Source of the DNA: JADLHS01 sp964561105
GTDB lineage: Bacteria > Verrucomicrobiota > Verrucomicrobiia > Limisphaerales > JADLHS01
DNA length: 64,000 nt
Assembly: GCA_964561105.1 (NCBI GenBank)
Contig: CAZLOH010000005.1
Coordinates: forward strand, 62,001-126,000
Direction of reading: 5' to 3'
Position 1 is the stretch's first letter. The number at the start of each line of letters is the position of its first letter. The notes below the pieces were generated by a model. It was not told the origin of the DNA. It worked only from the letters and a program-made list of their open reading frames with translations, and made no database searches. Position numbers and translations under genes: made by a program. This document shows, in pieces, positions 37,304 to 47,750 of the stretch.

Positions 37304-40300
37304 TCAAGGATTCACCAACTCAACGCGGTAGAATCGTTGCTGTGCCGCGGTTGTGTCGTCGGTGATGGACAGTTCCGTGCCGGTGGCGGTCAGTTCGGTC
37401 AGTGTGGTCCAAGACGCATCCGCCAGGCTGGCCTTGTACGTGATGCGGTAGGTTTTTTGAGGTTGCGTGGCCCAGTTCAAAACAAGCCCGCCGTTCTGGT
37501 TGAGTTGCGCCTCGAGAATGAGGGGCGGGATCGAGGACACGGTGATGTTCACCGGTTTCGCATCGCTGAGTTGCGGTGAACCGTTGTCCGTGACGCGCAC
37601 GGTCACGACGTAGAGGCCGGGTGGGTTTCCGGAGGTCGGCGTCCAGGAAAAGACGCCGCTGCTGGGATTGATGGTTGCCGCGGGTGGCGCGCCCGGATCA
37701 AGCGAATAGGTGAGCGCCTGGCCCGGGTCGGTATCGGTGGCCTGGGCCGTGAAATTCAATGCGGTGCCTTGATAGGCGGACTGGTCGGCAATGGTGGCCA
37801 GGACGGGCGCGTGGTTCGCGGACGCGCCCAGGGTGTTGGGCGTTCCCGGTGTGGCGTTGGTCATGAAGTAGTATTGGCCGGCGTTGCCATCGGGCCAGCG
37901 ACCCTGGCTGATGTCGTCCGTTTGCCCGCCGAAGGTGACGCCGTCAACCAGCGTGCCATCCGGAGTAAAGAGGGCAATGGCCTCACCGGATTTGCTCAAT
38001 TTGAAGTTCACGTGCAAGCCCGGGTCGCCGGGGCTGTTCTGGCTGGAATTATTGTCGGCCCACACCAGCAGGAAACCGTGCGCGGGAATGGAGTAACCGG
38101 ATGGCACCGCAAACTTGGTCTTGTTCGTGAGATCATTGGAGAGGTAATAGCCCGTGAGATCGGCGGCGGTCGGGCCGGCGTTGTAGAGTTCGAACCAATC
38201 GTTGAACTTGCCGTCCAGCGGATTGGCCAGCGTGCGCGTGTTGCTGGCCATCCATTCATTGATGACAGCAGGCGCGGCGGGCCAGGTGTCGTTGTTGGCC
38301 GCGCCGGGGGTGGCGTAGTATTGCAGATGCCGGCCCGCGGGTGAGCCATCGGGAAACGCGCCGTAGGAGCGGTCGTCGTTGACCGTACCGTAATTCAGAT
38401 AATCCACGATGTTCGTCGTCGGACCGTTGACCCGGGTGAGAATGACCGACCCATTTGCGCCGGCAGCCCGGAAGCTGGCGTGCAAGTTGGCACCGCTGGT
38501 CTGGCCGGGCTGACCGTCCAGCCAGATAACCTTGAATCCACTCGCGCCCAGGCTCGTGGCGGCGGGGAACGGCCACTTGAGCAAGTTCGTGTAACTGTCG
38601 GACAAGTAATAACCAGTCAGGTCCGCCATGCTGCCAGAGTTGTAAAGCTCCACCCACGGATCGCGCTCGGCGAAATTGTCCAGCGGGCCGGAAGTATTGT
38701 TCGGCTGAACTTCGTTGAGCCAGACCGTCGGGTAGTTGAGTTGCGGGGCATAAACTGAATTGGTGCGCCCAGGCGTGGCGAGCAGCGAACCGCCCCCACC
38801 GGTGGGCAGTTGGATGTTTTGATCCACTCGAACGCCATTACCGGAGAGCCGGACCGTGAGGGTGCCGGCCGTGGTCGTTTGCAGGAACCAAAAACTCAAA
38901 GTGTAGGGATTGCCATTGACGAGCGACGAGGTGTTCTGCCAGAGCGAATCACCCTGCGTCGTTCCTCCCGCATTGCAAAACAGGTGCAGGCTGCTGACGC
39001 CGGAATGTTTGGCGGTGGTGCTGATGTGACTGGCCGTCGTGTTCGCCGTGGTATTCCACGGGCCGGTCAACGTGGATTCAAAATCGCCATTCTGGATATA
39101 GTTCTGTCCCACCTCCGGCACAGCTCCCGCGACCAGTTTGAAGTCATCGAGGTAGAGGTCGCCGCTGGCGTTGAGATAAACGTAGAGCCGGGAACTGGAG
39201 GCCGTGCCCGTCACGGTGACATATTGCCACTGTGGCGTGGGTGGGGGCGTGTTGGTGGCGGCGACCGCCCAATTCAGGACGCGATTGTTGTCCTGGTAGG
39301 GATCAACCAACTGGAGTGACGGCCCAAAGCCATTGGCGGTGGCCGGCCACGGCGGCGCGCTGTCATAGGTGACTTCGTCAATCACCAGGTCCTGGGCGGG
39401 GCTTGCGCCCGGCCGGACCAACCGGAGGGTTTCCCCGGAATTTTGCAACTTGCCGAGGAAGACGCCGGCCAAGGGAATGGTATTCCCGTACGTGCTCACA
39501 AACGTCGCCGCGTTTCCGACGATCACCAGAAAACCATTCGGGGCGATCACCGTGCCGCCCGGGAAAGTGAAGTCCGCTCCGTGCAATTCAAAACCCGACA
39601 GGTCGAACGCGAAGGCGTCGGACTTGTTGTAGATCTCGATGAACGTCGCATTGGGCACGGCGGAATTGTACATGATTTCATTGATGACCAGCTTGTCCGG
39701 CGCGAGTTCCGTCGCTCCGGTGTAGGTGATGGTAATGTTGGCGGTGCTGGCGGGAACCAGGATTCCATTTTCGTCGTAGCCCGAAATCGTCAACGCGTTC
39801 GCGCCACCACTCAGCGCCAGTTTCACCGTCCAGGTGGAGAGGGAAGTCCAGGTGGCCGGGAAGTCCACGCCGTTAATCTTGAGCGTGGTGACGGCGATGG
39901 GCGCGGTCCCGGAGAGCGTCACGAAATTGCGGTTGGTGCTGAAGCTTGTGGCGTTGAGCGTAAAGGTGGACGCCACATTGTTCAACAATCCCTGGAGGTA
40001 GGCCCGCCGGCTGGCGACGTATCCGAGCGCCCCACTCGGGGAATCAACCGGGATGCCGGCGGCCAGCAAGCCGTTGTATTTGTCATTCATCATGGCCGAG
40101 ATATTGGCGGACAACATCGGACCGTTGACCAGATCCTGCACCGCCTGCCACCAGGCGCGCTGGATGAAGGGATAGGTGAGCAACCGTCGCACGACGGGAT
40201 CGTTGATGGGCATGGTGGCGGGATTCATGTCCGTGGTCGGACCGTCGCCGCCGTTATCGAGCACAAAATCAATATCCCAGGGCAGCAGGTTCCAGCGACC

Positions 40301-43300
40301 GTTCTGGGGTTTGTAGCCGTACATGTTTTTGCCGCGGCTGTAGCCATAGCTGTCCCAGTTGCCCACGCTGTGTTCGACCACCCACACTCGTGTCCATTCC
40401 GCAAAATCCATCTGCAGTTGAATCTGCGCCGAGAACGGCTCGGGCTGGCTGGCGTTGGCCGCGTCCACCAGATTGAACAACTGCGTGTAATCGTGGGCGG
40501 AATTGCTCACCGCGCGTTTGCGCCAGTTCCAGCGGTAGCGCGCCAATTTCTTGGCGCCGCCCGTGGTGGTGAAGTCTTGCAAGGTGGCATCCACGTTGAA
40601 CAATTTCACATCACCCGAATTATCGAACTCGAACCAGTCCTCGATCTTGTGCAGGTCTCCGTCGGGATCATCCGCAAACCATTCGTCCAGGATGTCGGAA
40701 TTGGGTTGCTGGGCATCTTCATAGAGCAAACCGCGCTGGTTGCCATTGACCAGGAGATTGATGTGCCGGCGGTACAGGGTGGGCACGCCCAGTTGCCCCA
40801 GCATCCAGAAGGCGGCCTGTTCTCGTTGCGCCGACGGATCGCTGTTCAGGTTGCCGAGGCTGGCCAGCACGAAATCCTTTGCGCCCAGCAGCAGGTCGTC
40901 ATCGGCGAACTGCAACACGTAATCGCAAATGTTGTTCAGCGGCCCATTGTAGCCCGGCGTGTGCCAGGGACTGCCGCTGTACAACGCGCCGATATTGTAA
41001 ATCACCCGGGAGTTGCCATAGACGAACGTGGCGTCCAGCGGTTCGTTGCTGTTCTTCTCGCGCGAGCTCCAACGTTGGTTGGTCGCCTGCGTGATCCAAA
41101 AATGGTACGTGCCGACGCGGCCCGTGTTCGGATTGGCCTCGCCAAAGCGCACCAGACATTCGCGCGCCGGGGCGTCATTTGGAAAGGTGCTGACCACCGG
41201 CGGCGTGGCCGCATCCGCCGCTTGAATCTGGAACGCCACGAGGGCGCCCGACGCCTGACCCGGAATGACGGCGGAGTAGGCGCCCGCGCCATTATACGTC
41301 ATGCTCACGGTTGTGTAGTTGGTGCCGGGATCCACCCGGTATTTCAACACCAGCGAACCCAGGCCATCCGGGTCGTTCACTTGCGCCCGCACCGTTACGG
41401 CCTGCCCGCTTGCGGAGAAGATTGGATTGTGGGTGACGTCGTGGATGGCCGGGCCGGCGTTGCTTAATGCGCGGCTATTGGCAGCGCCCGGAGTTCCCAG
41501 ATTTTGCGCCGTCAAAATATTGCCGAATGCCTCCAGCCAGTTGCCATGCAAGCGGAGGAGGATTTCCGGGTCACCCTTGAGCCAGCGGACTTTTGCCCGC
41601 AACGTGGCCGTGTTCCCGGGGGCGAGTGCGGAGGTGAGCGTGGCGCGCACGCGATTGGCTCCGGTATCCCCACGACCGCTGGCCACGAGGTGCAAACACT
41701 TCCCGCCGCCAAAACCGCCGCTGCTCTGCCAATAAGACTGGTCGTGGGTGCCTTGCGGAAACCAATCATTGAAGCCGCTCTCGAACGAAGGATTGGCAAT
41801 CAGATTTGGTCCGCCGTTTTGGGTCACTTCCACATCGTCCACCAGACATTCCCCCGCGCCTTGCAGGAAGATTTGAAACGAGTCCGCCGCCCCGTTGCCG
41901 TTATCCAGCACGCCGGTGTATTCGATGGTGGTCCAGCCGCTCTTGCTGCCCTCGTTACTGTCACCCCAATTGGGCGCGAGACGGTGATCGCTGTGGGGGT
42001 CCAGCAATTCCAGACTGCTGCCATCACCGTCCGACCATTTGCCCCAGCGTCCGCCCGTGCGGTAGGTCACTTCATCCATCGTGATCTGAATCGTGTTGGT
42101 GCCCAGCGCCCCGCTGCTGTTGGTGGAGGCCACTTCATCCGGCCTGGTCAACGCGAGCCGCTCGCCACCGTTCGAGAGACTGCCGCTGAAATCGCCCACG
42201 GTCTGAGCTGCGCTCAAACCCGGATAATTGGCGAGTAAATGCGCGGCTTTGCTGGCCACCACCAGATAACCGCCCGGGGAAAGGACGGTGCCGTTCGGAA
42301 TGGTGAACGAAATCCCGGCGCTCAACTTCCAGCCGCCCAAATCCACCGGCGCGGCGCCGCGATTGTAAAGCTCCACATATTCATCGTCGGTGCTGCCCGA
42401 AATGGGGTTGTACATGATTTCGTTCAGGACCACGTCGCTGACCCGGGGCTTGCTGTTGCTGCTCCCCGGCGTCTTGGTAAGCAGCCGTTGGAAACCGGGT
42501 GCGCCATCGGGATAGCGCCCCGTGGCCACGCCGTTTTCCTGGCCTTTGAAACTGATCGCATCCACCACCCGCGTGCCGGCGGGATTCTTGAAATAAATGG
42601 TTTCGCCGGCAGCGCTCAAGGCAAAGCCCAGGGTCGCCTGATCATAAACCAGGAATCCCTTGGCCGGGATGGAAACCGCCGGCAGCACGAACTTGTTGCT
42701 CACCGCGTCGTCACTCAGAATGCAGCCGGTCAAATTCACGGCGGCCGGGCCATAATTGTACAGCTCGATGTAGTCCACATCCGGCTCATCGGTGTGCGCC
42801 AGAAATTCGTTGATTACGATGTTTTGATACGGATTCGCGCCGGCGACCTCCGCGGTTCCGGGCGTGCCCCCGACCAGATCGCTGGCTTCCCATGCCTCAC
42901 GTTGACCCTCGCCATAACTGGGCCGGGCCAGTACCAACGAATGACCCGCACCATCCGCCGCGGCCGGCCAGCCCGCGCCGCCCGAGAAATTTGCTTCGAG
43001 CAGAACGGCGTTGAAATTATTTCGCAAGCGGATGGTGCCCGAACCACTGGCCAGGCGGTTGGTGAATCCCCCCAGCACACCGGAGATGCCGTACACGCTT
43101 TGCACATCGGCCGGCACGGGTGCTACCACCAGGAATCCGCCGGCGGGCAGGGTGGTGTTGGGCGGGAAAGTGTACGCAACGTCCCCACTCAGCCGGTAGC
43201 CGCCGATTTTTTCCGGAAACACCTGCGAGTTGTACAGCTCCACGAATTCAAGCACTTTGCCATCCGGCCGGTTCGTGGGGTGATACATGATTTCCGAAAT

Positions 43301-44509
43301 CACCAGACCGGTCCGCCGACTGGAAGGGCCGAGCGGTTCGCGCGGCAATCCCAGGTCGGCGAGGGCGAGCGGAGTGAAGTCCAGGTTGAAGGTCTTTTTC
43401 GTGTTGGCCGCAATCGTGTTGGGCGCGCTCGCCAGGTCGCGGACATTGTTCACCGTCAGTTGGTAAGTGATGCCCGGGCTGAGCGTGGAGGTGCGCAAGA
43501 CGACCGAACGGGTGTCGCCGCCGAACGCGGCCGAACTGATCGTCACGCCCTGATCAATGGCATAATTCGATTTGGCGGTGCCGCTGGCTGCTTCGATCGG
43601 TTCGGAAAACAACACCGTGACCAATGAATTGTCGCCCAGATTTACCACCGAGAGAATTGTTGGCGGCGTGATGTCGCTGTTCACGTGCAAGGTGGCGCTG
43701 GCCGAATTCGTCCCGCCTTGCGCGTTGGTGATCGAGCAACTGAATTGCGCCCCGTTGTCCGTGACTGCCACCGGCGCGAGCGTGTACGTGGCCTGCGTGG
43801 CGCCGGGGATGATGTTGCCGCCGCGCCGCCATTGATAGGACGCGCCATAGGCTCGCGCGAGTTGAACCGTGAAGCTCGCCGTCCCGCCTTCGGTCACGGT
43901 GACATCCGCGGGTTGTTGCGTGATCTGCGGTGGCGTAAGACCAAAGACCTGGAGGCGGTTATTCGGGATCGGCTCTTCAATCGTTCCGCCCGGCAGTTGC
44001 CAGCGGACGGCCAGATTATCGCCGCCGCCGCCTTCTTTCATCAGCGCCTCGATATAATACTTCTGCCCGCCCACCAAGGGAATGTTCGCGGAGGTTTGCT
44101 GGGCGAACTTTCCCCACTCGCGCGGACTGGTCCAGTCCGGCACCGAGGCGATGACCTGCACGTGAGCCGGATCACTGTCGGTGCTTAAGCGCAGAACCGA
44201 ATTGTCGTCGCTCGCGATCCAAAAGACATAATTCCCCGTCGTAGGCGCGAGCAGATAAGCGCTGAGCCGCTGGCCGTAGTTTTCATCCACGTCGGTTGGG
44301 GCTTCGAAGGTCGGCAAGACTTCCACTGTAGTGGGATTTCCCGGAAACGCCGGACTGTTCGTCAACTCGGCCACGGTTGTGCCTTGAATCCCGGGATAAA
44401 CCTCCCGCAACACGCCGTTGGACTGTGCCGTCAGATTGAGTGTGCCGACCGCGAGCAACAGACACACGGGAGCCAGTGAGCGAAGAGATCGTACGACGAA
44501 GTATTTCAT
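37304..44509 (-). CDS. Giant secreted PA14/LTD/CotH protein
   Basis: 2401 residues from the ATG at 44509, which begins a signal peptide (1-29, ending NLTAQ); the frame extends to 44629 without support. Order by rough residue: PA14 domain (31-190, with ASDDNSVLRLS), Ig-like (192-277, YQWRRGG), SbsA/Ig-like (280-375), three LTD units (EIMYHPTN, EFLAHTDEPD, EIMYNPIS), a CBM-like block (NPSFESGFNDWFPQG), and a CotH kinase region (about 1240-1520) with NWDSYGYSRGKN and WNLLPWDIDFVLD, the conserved metal-binding core. Three more LTD units (EIMYNSAVP, NEVQPNNTSG, INEWMASN), a cadherin-like domain (2230-2320) and a C-terminal module ending QRFYRVELVNP complete it. It is likely surface-exposed; a role in glycan binding plus phosphotransfer is inference. 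Confidence 0.9.
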   Translation of the reverse strand: MKYFVVRSLRSLAPVCLLLAVGTLNLTAQSNGVLREVYPGIQGTTVAELTNSPAFPGNPTTVEVLPTFEAPTDVDENYGQRLSAYLLAPTTGNYVFWIASDDNSVLRLSTDSDPAHVQVIASVPDWTSPREWGKFAQQTSANIPLVGGQKYYIEALMKEGGGGDNLAVRWQLPGGTIEEPIPNNRLQVFGLTPPQITQQPADVTVTEGGTASFTVQLARAYGASYQWRRGGNIIPGATQATYTLAPVAVTDNGAQFSCSITNAQGGTNSASATLHVNSDITPPTILSVVNLGDNSLVTVLFSEPIEAASGTAKSNYAIDQGVTISSAAFGGDTRSVVLRTSTLSPGITYQLTVNNVRDLASAPNTIAANTKKTFNLDFTPLALADLGLPREPLGPSSRRTGLVISEIMYHPTNRPDGKVLEFVELYNSQVFPEKIGGYRLSGDVAYTFPPNTTLPAGGFLVVAPVPADVQSVYGISGVLGGFTNRLASGSGTIRLRNNFNAVLLEANFSGGAGWPAAADGAGHSLVLARPSYGEGQREAWEASDLVGGTPGTAEVAGANPYQNIVINEFLAHTDEPDVDYIELYNYGPAAVNLTGCILSDDAVSNKFVLPAVSIPAKGFLVYDQATLGFALSAAGETIYFKNPAGTRVVDAISFKGQENGVATGRYPDGAPGFQRLLTKTPGSSNSKPRVSDVVLNEIMYNPISGSTDDEYVELYNRGAAPVDLGGWKLSAGISFTIPNGTVLSPGGYLVVASKAAHLLANYPGLSAAQTVGDFSGSLSNGGERLALTRPDEVASTNSSGALGTNTIQITMDEVTYRTGGRWGKWSDGDGSSLELLDPHSDHRLAPNWGDSNEGSKSGWTTIEYTGVLDNGNGAADSFQIFLQGAGECLVDDVEVTQNGGPNLIANPSFESGFNDWFPQGTHDQSYWQSSGGFGGGKCLHLVASGRGDTGANRVRATLTSALAPGNTATLRAKVRWLKGDPEILLRLHGNWLEAFGNILTAQNLGTPGAANSRALSNAGPAIHDVTHNPIFSASGQAVTVRAQVNDPDGLGSLVLKYRVDPGTNYTTVSMTYNGAGAYSAVIPGQASGALVAFQIQAADAATPPVVSTFPNDAPARECLVRFGEANPNTGRVGTYHFWITQATNQRWSSREKNSNEPLDATFVYGNSRVIYNIGALYSGSPWHTPGYNGPLNNICDYVLQFADDDLLLGAKDFVLASLGNLNSDPSAQREQAAFWMLGQLGVPTLYRRHINLLVNGNQRGLLYEDAQQPNSDILDEWFADDPDGDLHKIEDWFEFDNSGDVKLFNVDATLQDFTTTGGAKKLARYRWNWRKRAVSNSAHDYTQLFNLVDAANASQPEPFSAQIQLQMDFAEWTRVWVVEHSVGNWDSYGYSRGKNMYGYKPQNGRWNLLPWDIDFVLDNGGDGPTTDMNPATMPINDPVVRRLLTYPFIQRAWWQAVQDLVNGPMLSANISAMMNDKYNGLLAAGIPVDSPSGALGYVASRRAYLQGLLNNVASTFTLNATSFSTNRNFVTLSGTAPIAVTTLKINGVDFPATWTSLSTWTVKLALSGGANALTISGYDENGILVPASTANITITYTGATELAPDKLVINEIMYNSAVPNATFIEIYNKSDAFAFDLSGFELHGADFTFPGGTVIAPNGFLVIVGNAATFVSTYGNTIPLAGVFLGKLQNSGETLRLVRPGASPAQDLVIDEVTYDSAPPWPATANGFGPSLQLVDPYQDNNRVLNWAVAATNTPPPTPQWQYVTVTGTASSSRLYVYLNASGDLYLDDFKLVAGAVPEVGQNYIQNGDFESTLTGPWNTTANTTASHISTTAKHSGVSSLHLFCNAGGTTQGDSLWQNTSSLVNGNPYTLSFWFLQTTTAGTLTVRLSGNGVRVDQNIQLPTGGGGSLLATPGRTNSVYAPQLNYPTVWLNEVQPNNTSGPLDNFAERDPWVELYNSGSMADLTGYYLSDSYTNLLKWPFPAATSLGASGFKVIWLDGQPGQTSGANLHASFRAAGANGSVILTRVNGPTTNIVDYLNYGTVNDDRSYGAFPDGSPAGRHLQYYATPGAANNDTWPAAPAVINEWMASNTRTLANPLDGKFNDWFELYNAGPTAADLTGYYLSNDLTNKTKFAVPSGYSIPAHGFLLVWADNNSSQNSPGDPGLHVNFKLSKSGEAIALFTPDGTLVDGVTFGGQTDDISQGRWPDGNAGQYYFMTNATPGTPNTLGASANHAPVLATIADQSAYQGTALNFTAQATDTDPGQALTYSLDPGAPPAATINPSSGVFSWTPTSGNPPGLYVVTVRVTDNGSPQLSDAKPVNITVSSIPPLILEAQLNQNGGLVLNWATQPQKTYRITYKASLADASWTTLTELTATGTELSITDDTTAAQQRFYRVELVNP

Positions 44510-44653
44510 GAATCGCCAGACTAAAGCACAGTTCCGCACCCAAAGCAATCGGCGATCCTGCCGTTTTGCAGCGCAACTCGTCACCCAAGTCAGCGACTTC
44601 GACCTCCCGGGCACACTCCGGTATCTCACCGGAAATTTACCTGCAGTATCCTG

Positions 44654-47542
44654 TCAGCGGGTGCTTACCCGGTAGAAGCGACCGGGGAAATTGGAAGCGC
44701 TCGTGTCGAGGAAGTTGAAGCTGCCGGTAGCGCTGGTGATGTTTGTCTGGATGGCCGACCAAATGATTGGCGCGCTCAGATTTGTTGTGACGTTGAGGAC
44801 GTTGGTGGCGCCCGGGCCGCCCGTGCCGGTGATGCTGAAAGTGCCATCGGGAAGCATGGCCTGTGCGGTGATTCGAGGCGCAACGGGAACGAAATAACTA
44901 TTGTAAAGCCCCTGGACTTCGCTGCCGCTCAAGGCAACGGTCTTGTAGATCCGCACTTCATCAATCGTCCCGTTGAAGTTCGCATTGCTGTCCCGGATGT
45001 CGCGGCCGGCGGCGACGCTGATGTTGGCGTCCAGGTGGCGCACCGTACCGCTGGCGATTCCAGCCGGCGCGGGATTGCCATCAAGGTAAATTCTCCCAAC
45101 CGCGCCGTTGCGAACGGCAACCACGTGATGCCACTGGCCATTGTTGACGGTCGGCGTCGTGGCAAAGTCGAACTGGTAAGCGTTGTCGCCGTAGAGCATG
45201 AACTGGAGGGTGCCGTTCGCGTTCACGGAAAACTGGTATTCACCATTGAAACCGTTCGCGTCGCGTTGTTGCAGAATGATGCCTTTGGTGGCGGCAGTGG
45301 TTTTGATCCACGCGGAAAGCGTGAAGTCGTTCGTCCCGCTGACGGTCGGCCCGGTGCCGAACGTGACGGAACTGTTGACGCCGTTGAATCGCAGCGCGGT
45401 GCCGCGGAAACCCGCCACCCACCCGGCGCTGTTGACCGTGCCGTCGTTGCCATAACCGGAAGCATCGGTCGCGACGCTGCCGGCGGCATCGTTGAATTTC
45501 CAATCCCCGGCGGGAGTGGCGCTGGCCACGGCGCTGGCTTCCCGGCTGTAGGCGCTGTCGCCAATGTTGTTGCTGCCCGAGACCACATAGTAATAGCTCT
45601 GACCGTTGACCAGGCCGGAATCGGTATAGGCGGCGGCACTGACGCCCGCGGTAACGGCGGTGTACGGGCCGCCCGTGACGTTGGCGCGCCAGATGTTGTA
45701 GCTGGTGGCGAGCGTGGCGGGATTCCACGTGAGCGCGATTTGACCGCTGCGAACTCCCACCGCCGTGAAACCGTTGGGTGGCCGGGGGGCCGCTGGCGGA
45801 GCGCCCCAGAATTCAATCTCGGCGACGTTGCAAAATCCATCGGCCGGCCCGAGGTAGCGAACATAACGATACGGCGTGTTGTTGGTGAGCAGCGCGGTGG
45901 TTAACGCACCCGACGCGGCCGATCCGGTCACGGTGAACAACGTCACCACTCCGCTGGAAAAGTCGGCCACGTTGGCGGCTTGAAACACGCCGCCATTCAT
46001 CCGGCCTTCAAAACCGGCGCGGGCGGCAAACTTGATTTTGGTGACGACCAGGTTCGCGCCCGCACCCAGGTCCCGTCCCACCCAGTCACCGGTGCCATTG
46101 ATCGCATCGTAAAAAGTGCCGAGGTTGCCGTCCATGGCCGCGGTTTTGGTGGTGGCGGGATTGTTGTTCCACGAACCAGTTGAACCGATGATCACGCCGC
46201 TCAACTTGGTGGCGGGATTTTCTCCTTGCACGTAAACTATCCCGGTGGCGGTGCGACCGGATGTGTCCGCAATCCGGTAGCGAAACCAATCCGTCTGGCC
46301 GTGGTCCGCGACGACTTGCAAGGAGAGCACGTCGCGTCCGCCGGGGCCGCCGCCTACGGAGCGGGTGACGGCGCCTCCCAGGTTTGAAGTGGGGTCGAAC
46401 GAGAGAATCGAGATGCCCTCGCCGTTGCCATCATGGTCGTTGGCCAACACATCAATGGTGGCGCTGTTTCCGAAGGGGGCGGTCACCACGTCCATGGAGG
46501 CGCGCGGTGGCAACGGAAAAGCGAAGCTGCCCAGGTTGTCGAGAATCCCCAGCTTCGTGTTGCGGTGTGCGACGATTTTGGCCAGCTCGGGCGAGGAGAA
46601 GCGGCTCAAATTATTGTCGGACATGATGGTGCCGCCTTCCGGTCGGCCCCCGCCTTCGTAATGACCCGAGCCCCAGTTGTGGCCGGCTTCATGACGCCAG
46701 ACGACGCTGAAATCGCCGTCGGAATCGCTGTCGTTGACGGAATAGCGCGAGCCGGTGCCGATCACGCCCACGTACCCCAAACCGCCGCCAACCGATGACG
46801 CGGAGAGCATCGCCGCCACGTCGTGCGTGCTGGGTGGCAGGACGTTGTTCCATTGTTGAACCATTGCGTCCAGCAACGCTCCGCCGGTGAGGCCGTTGTA
46901 GGGGTCCATGGTGGCGTCGCCGCGGATCACCACGCGACCGATGCGATGCACAATGCCGGCGTCCCGCAGGTAAACAACATCGGCGCACAAGACCGAATGC
47001 TCGATCATCGCCAGCTCGTTCGTAATGTTGAGTCCGCTGAGGTTGAAATGCGCCCAGGAGGAGTCAATGCCGACCTCCGCCGCGTACTCGTTTGGTCCCG
47101 CGCCAGTCGTGATGGTGAAGGTTGGCCATTGGGGCGTCCAATTGACGTTGCCCGAACGGTTGGCCGCGCCGCCCGCAAGCGCCGTGGTGGCCGACCAGGT
47201 GGAACCGTCCTCGAAAAATACCCGGGCCAGCAGGGAGCCATTCGCCCGGCGCGTGGCACAGGCGATGGCGCCCGAATAGCCGACCGGCGTGCCGAGGTAG
47301 GTTGCGGACTCGGCGGCCACATAGGGATTGAATGCGCCGCTGCTGTCCTGTACCACCACGCTGAAATTGGGACTGCGGATGGAGTACCGTTCAAAATTCA
47401 CCGTCACGATTTGCGATCCGTTCGTAAAATTGGCGGTGAACTGCTGGGGCGGCGACTGCGCCCAAACGGTGGTTGCGCCGGCCAATAAGAACAAAACTGA
47501 CGCCAGCGTGATGACTTTGGATGTGAGAGGACGGAGCGACAT
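44654..47542 (-). CDS. Secreted metzincin-type metalloprotease with discoidin, Fn3 and LamG modules
   Basis: 962 residues with a signal peptide (1-29, ending TVWAQ). HEAGHNWGSGH (residues 284-294) is a complete HExxHxxGxxH metzincin zinc site, and EGGTIMSDNN about 12 residues later supplies the Met-turn (M307). Then come a cadherin-like segment (350-445), a discoidin domain (445-585, ending FCNVAEIEFWG), an Fn3 domain (590-675) and a LamG/concanavalin-like domain (680-870, DFTLSAWIKTT). The C-terminus ends GRFYRVSTR. It would be an exported, surface-retained protease acting on large extracellular substrates. It is divergent from the CocE-type hydrolase gene across 208 bases. Confidence 0.88.
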   Translation of the reverse strand: MSLRPLTSKVITLASVLFLLAGATTVWAQSPPQQFTANFTNGSQIVTVNFERYSIRSPNFSVVVQDSSGAFNPYVAAESATYLGTPVGYSGAIACATRRANGSLLARVFFEDGSTWSATTALAGGAANRSGNVNWTPQWPTFTITTGAGPNEYAAEVGIDSSWAHFNLSGLNITNELAMIEHSVLCADVVYLRDAGIVHRIGRVVIRGDATMDPYNGLTGGALLDAMVQQWNNVLPPSTHDVAAMLSASSVGGGLGYVGVIGTGSRYSVNDSDSDGDFSVVWRHEAGHNWGSGHYEGGGRPEGGTIMSDNNLSRFSSPELAKIVAHRNTKLGILDNLGSFAFPLPPRASMDVVTAPFGNSATIDVLANDHDGNGEGISILSFDPTSNLGGAVTRSVGGGPGGRDVLSLQVVADHGQTDWFRYRIADTSGRTATGIVYVQGENPATKLSGVIIGSTGSWNNNPATTKTAAMDGNLGTFYDAINGTGDWVGRDLGAGANLVVTKIKFAARAGFEGRMNGGVFQAANVADFSSGVVTLFTVTGSAASGALTTALLTNNTPYRYVRYLGPADGFCNVAEIEFWGAPPAAPRPPNGFTAVGVRSGQIALTWNPATLATSYNIWRANVTGGPYTAVTAGVSAAAYTDSGLVNGQSYYYVVSGSNNIGDSAYSREASAVASATPAGDWKFNDAAGSVATDASGYGNDGTVNSAGWVAGFRGTALRFNGVNSSVTFGTGPTVSGTNDFTLSAWIKTTAATKGIILQQRDANGFNGEYQFSVNANGTLQFMLYGDNAYQFDFATTPTVNNGQWHHVVAVRNGAVGRIYLDGNPAPAGIASGTVRHLDANISVAAGRDIRDSNANFNGTIDEVRIYKTVALSGSEVQGLYNSYFVPVAPRITAQAMLPDGTFSITGTGGPGATNVLNVTTNLSAPIIWSAIQTNITSATGSFNFLDTSASNFPGRFYRVSTR

Positions 47543-47750
47543 GTTACGGGGAAGCTACCGGGTTGCCGGAGGGTTTCAAGGTTGAAAGCGGTGTGGGCGC
47601 TCTCCTCGGCTTTTCCCGCAGACGGGAGAATCCGTCCGGTGGCATTAATCGCGCTGTGAAGAAAAAATGCTGCAACCAAAGTTTCAGCTTGGGCGTCCGT
47701 AGAGGAGTGGAAGGCCGCGGCACGCCGACATGGATTTTGCAATCTCACTC

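Noticed and set aside
39443..41467. 674-residue plus-strand open frame inside the 2401-residue protein gene
   Set aside because: Antisense shadow of the CotH/LTD region; no recognisable fold and no start context.
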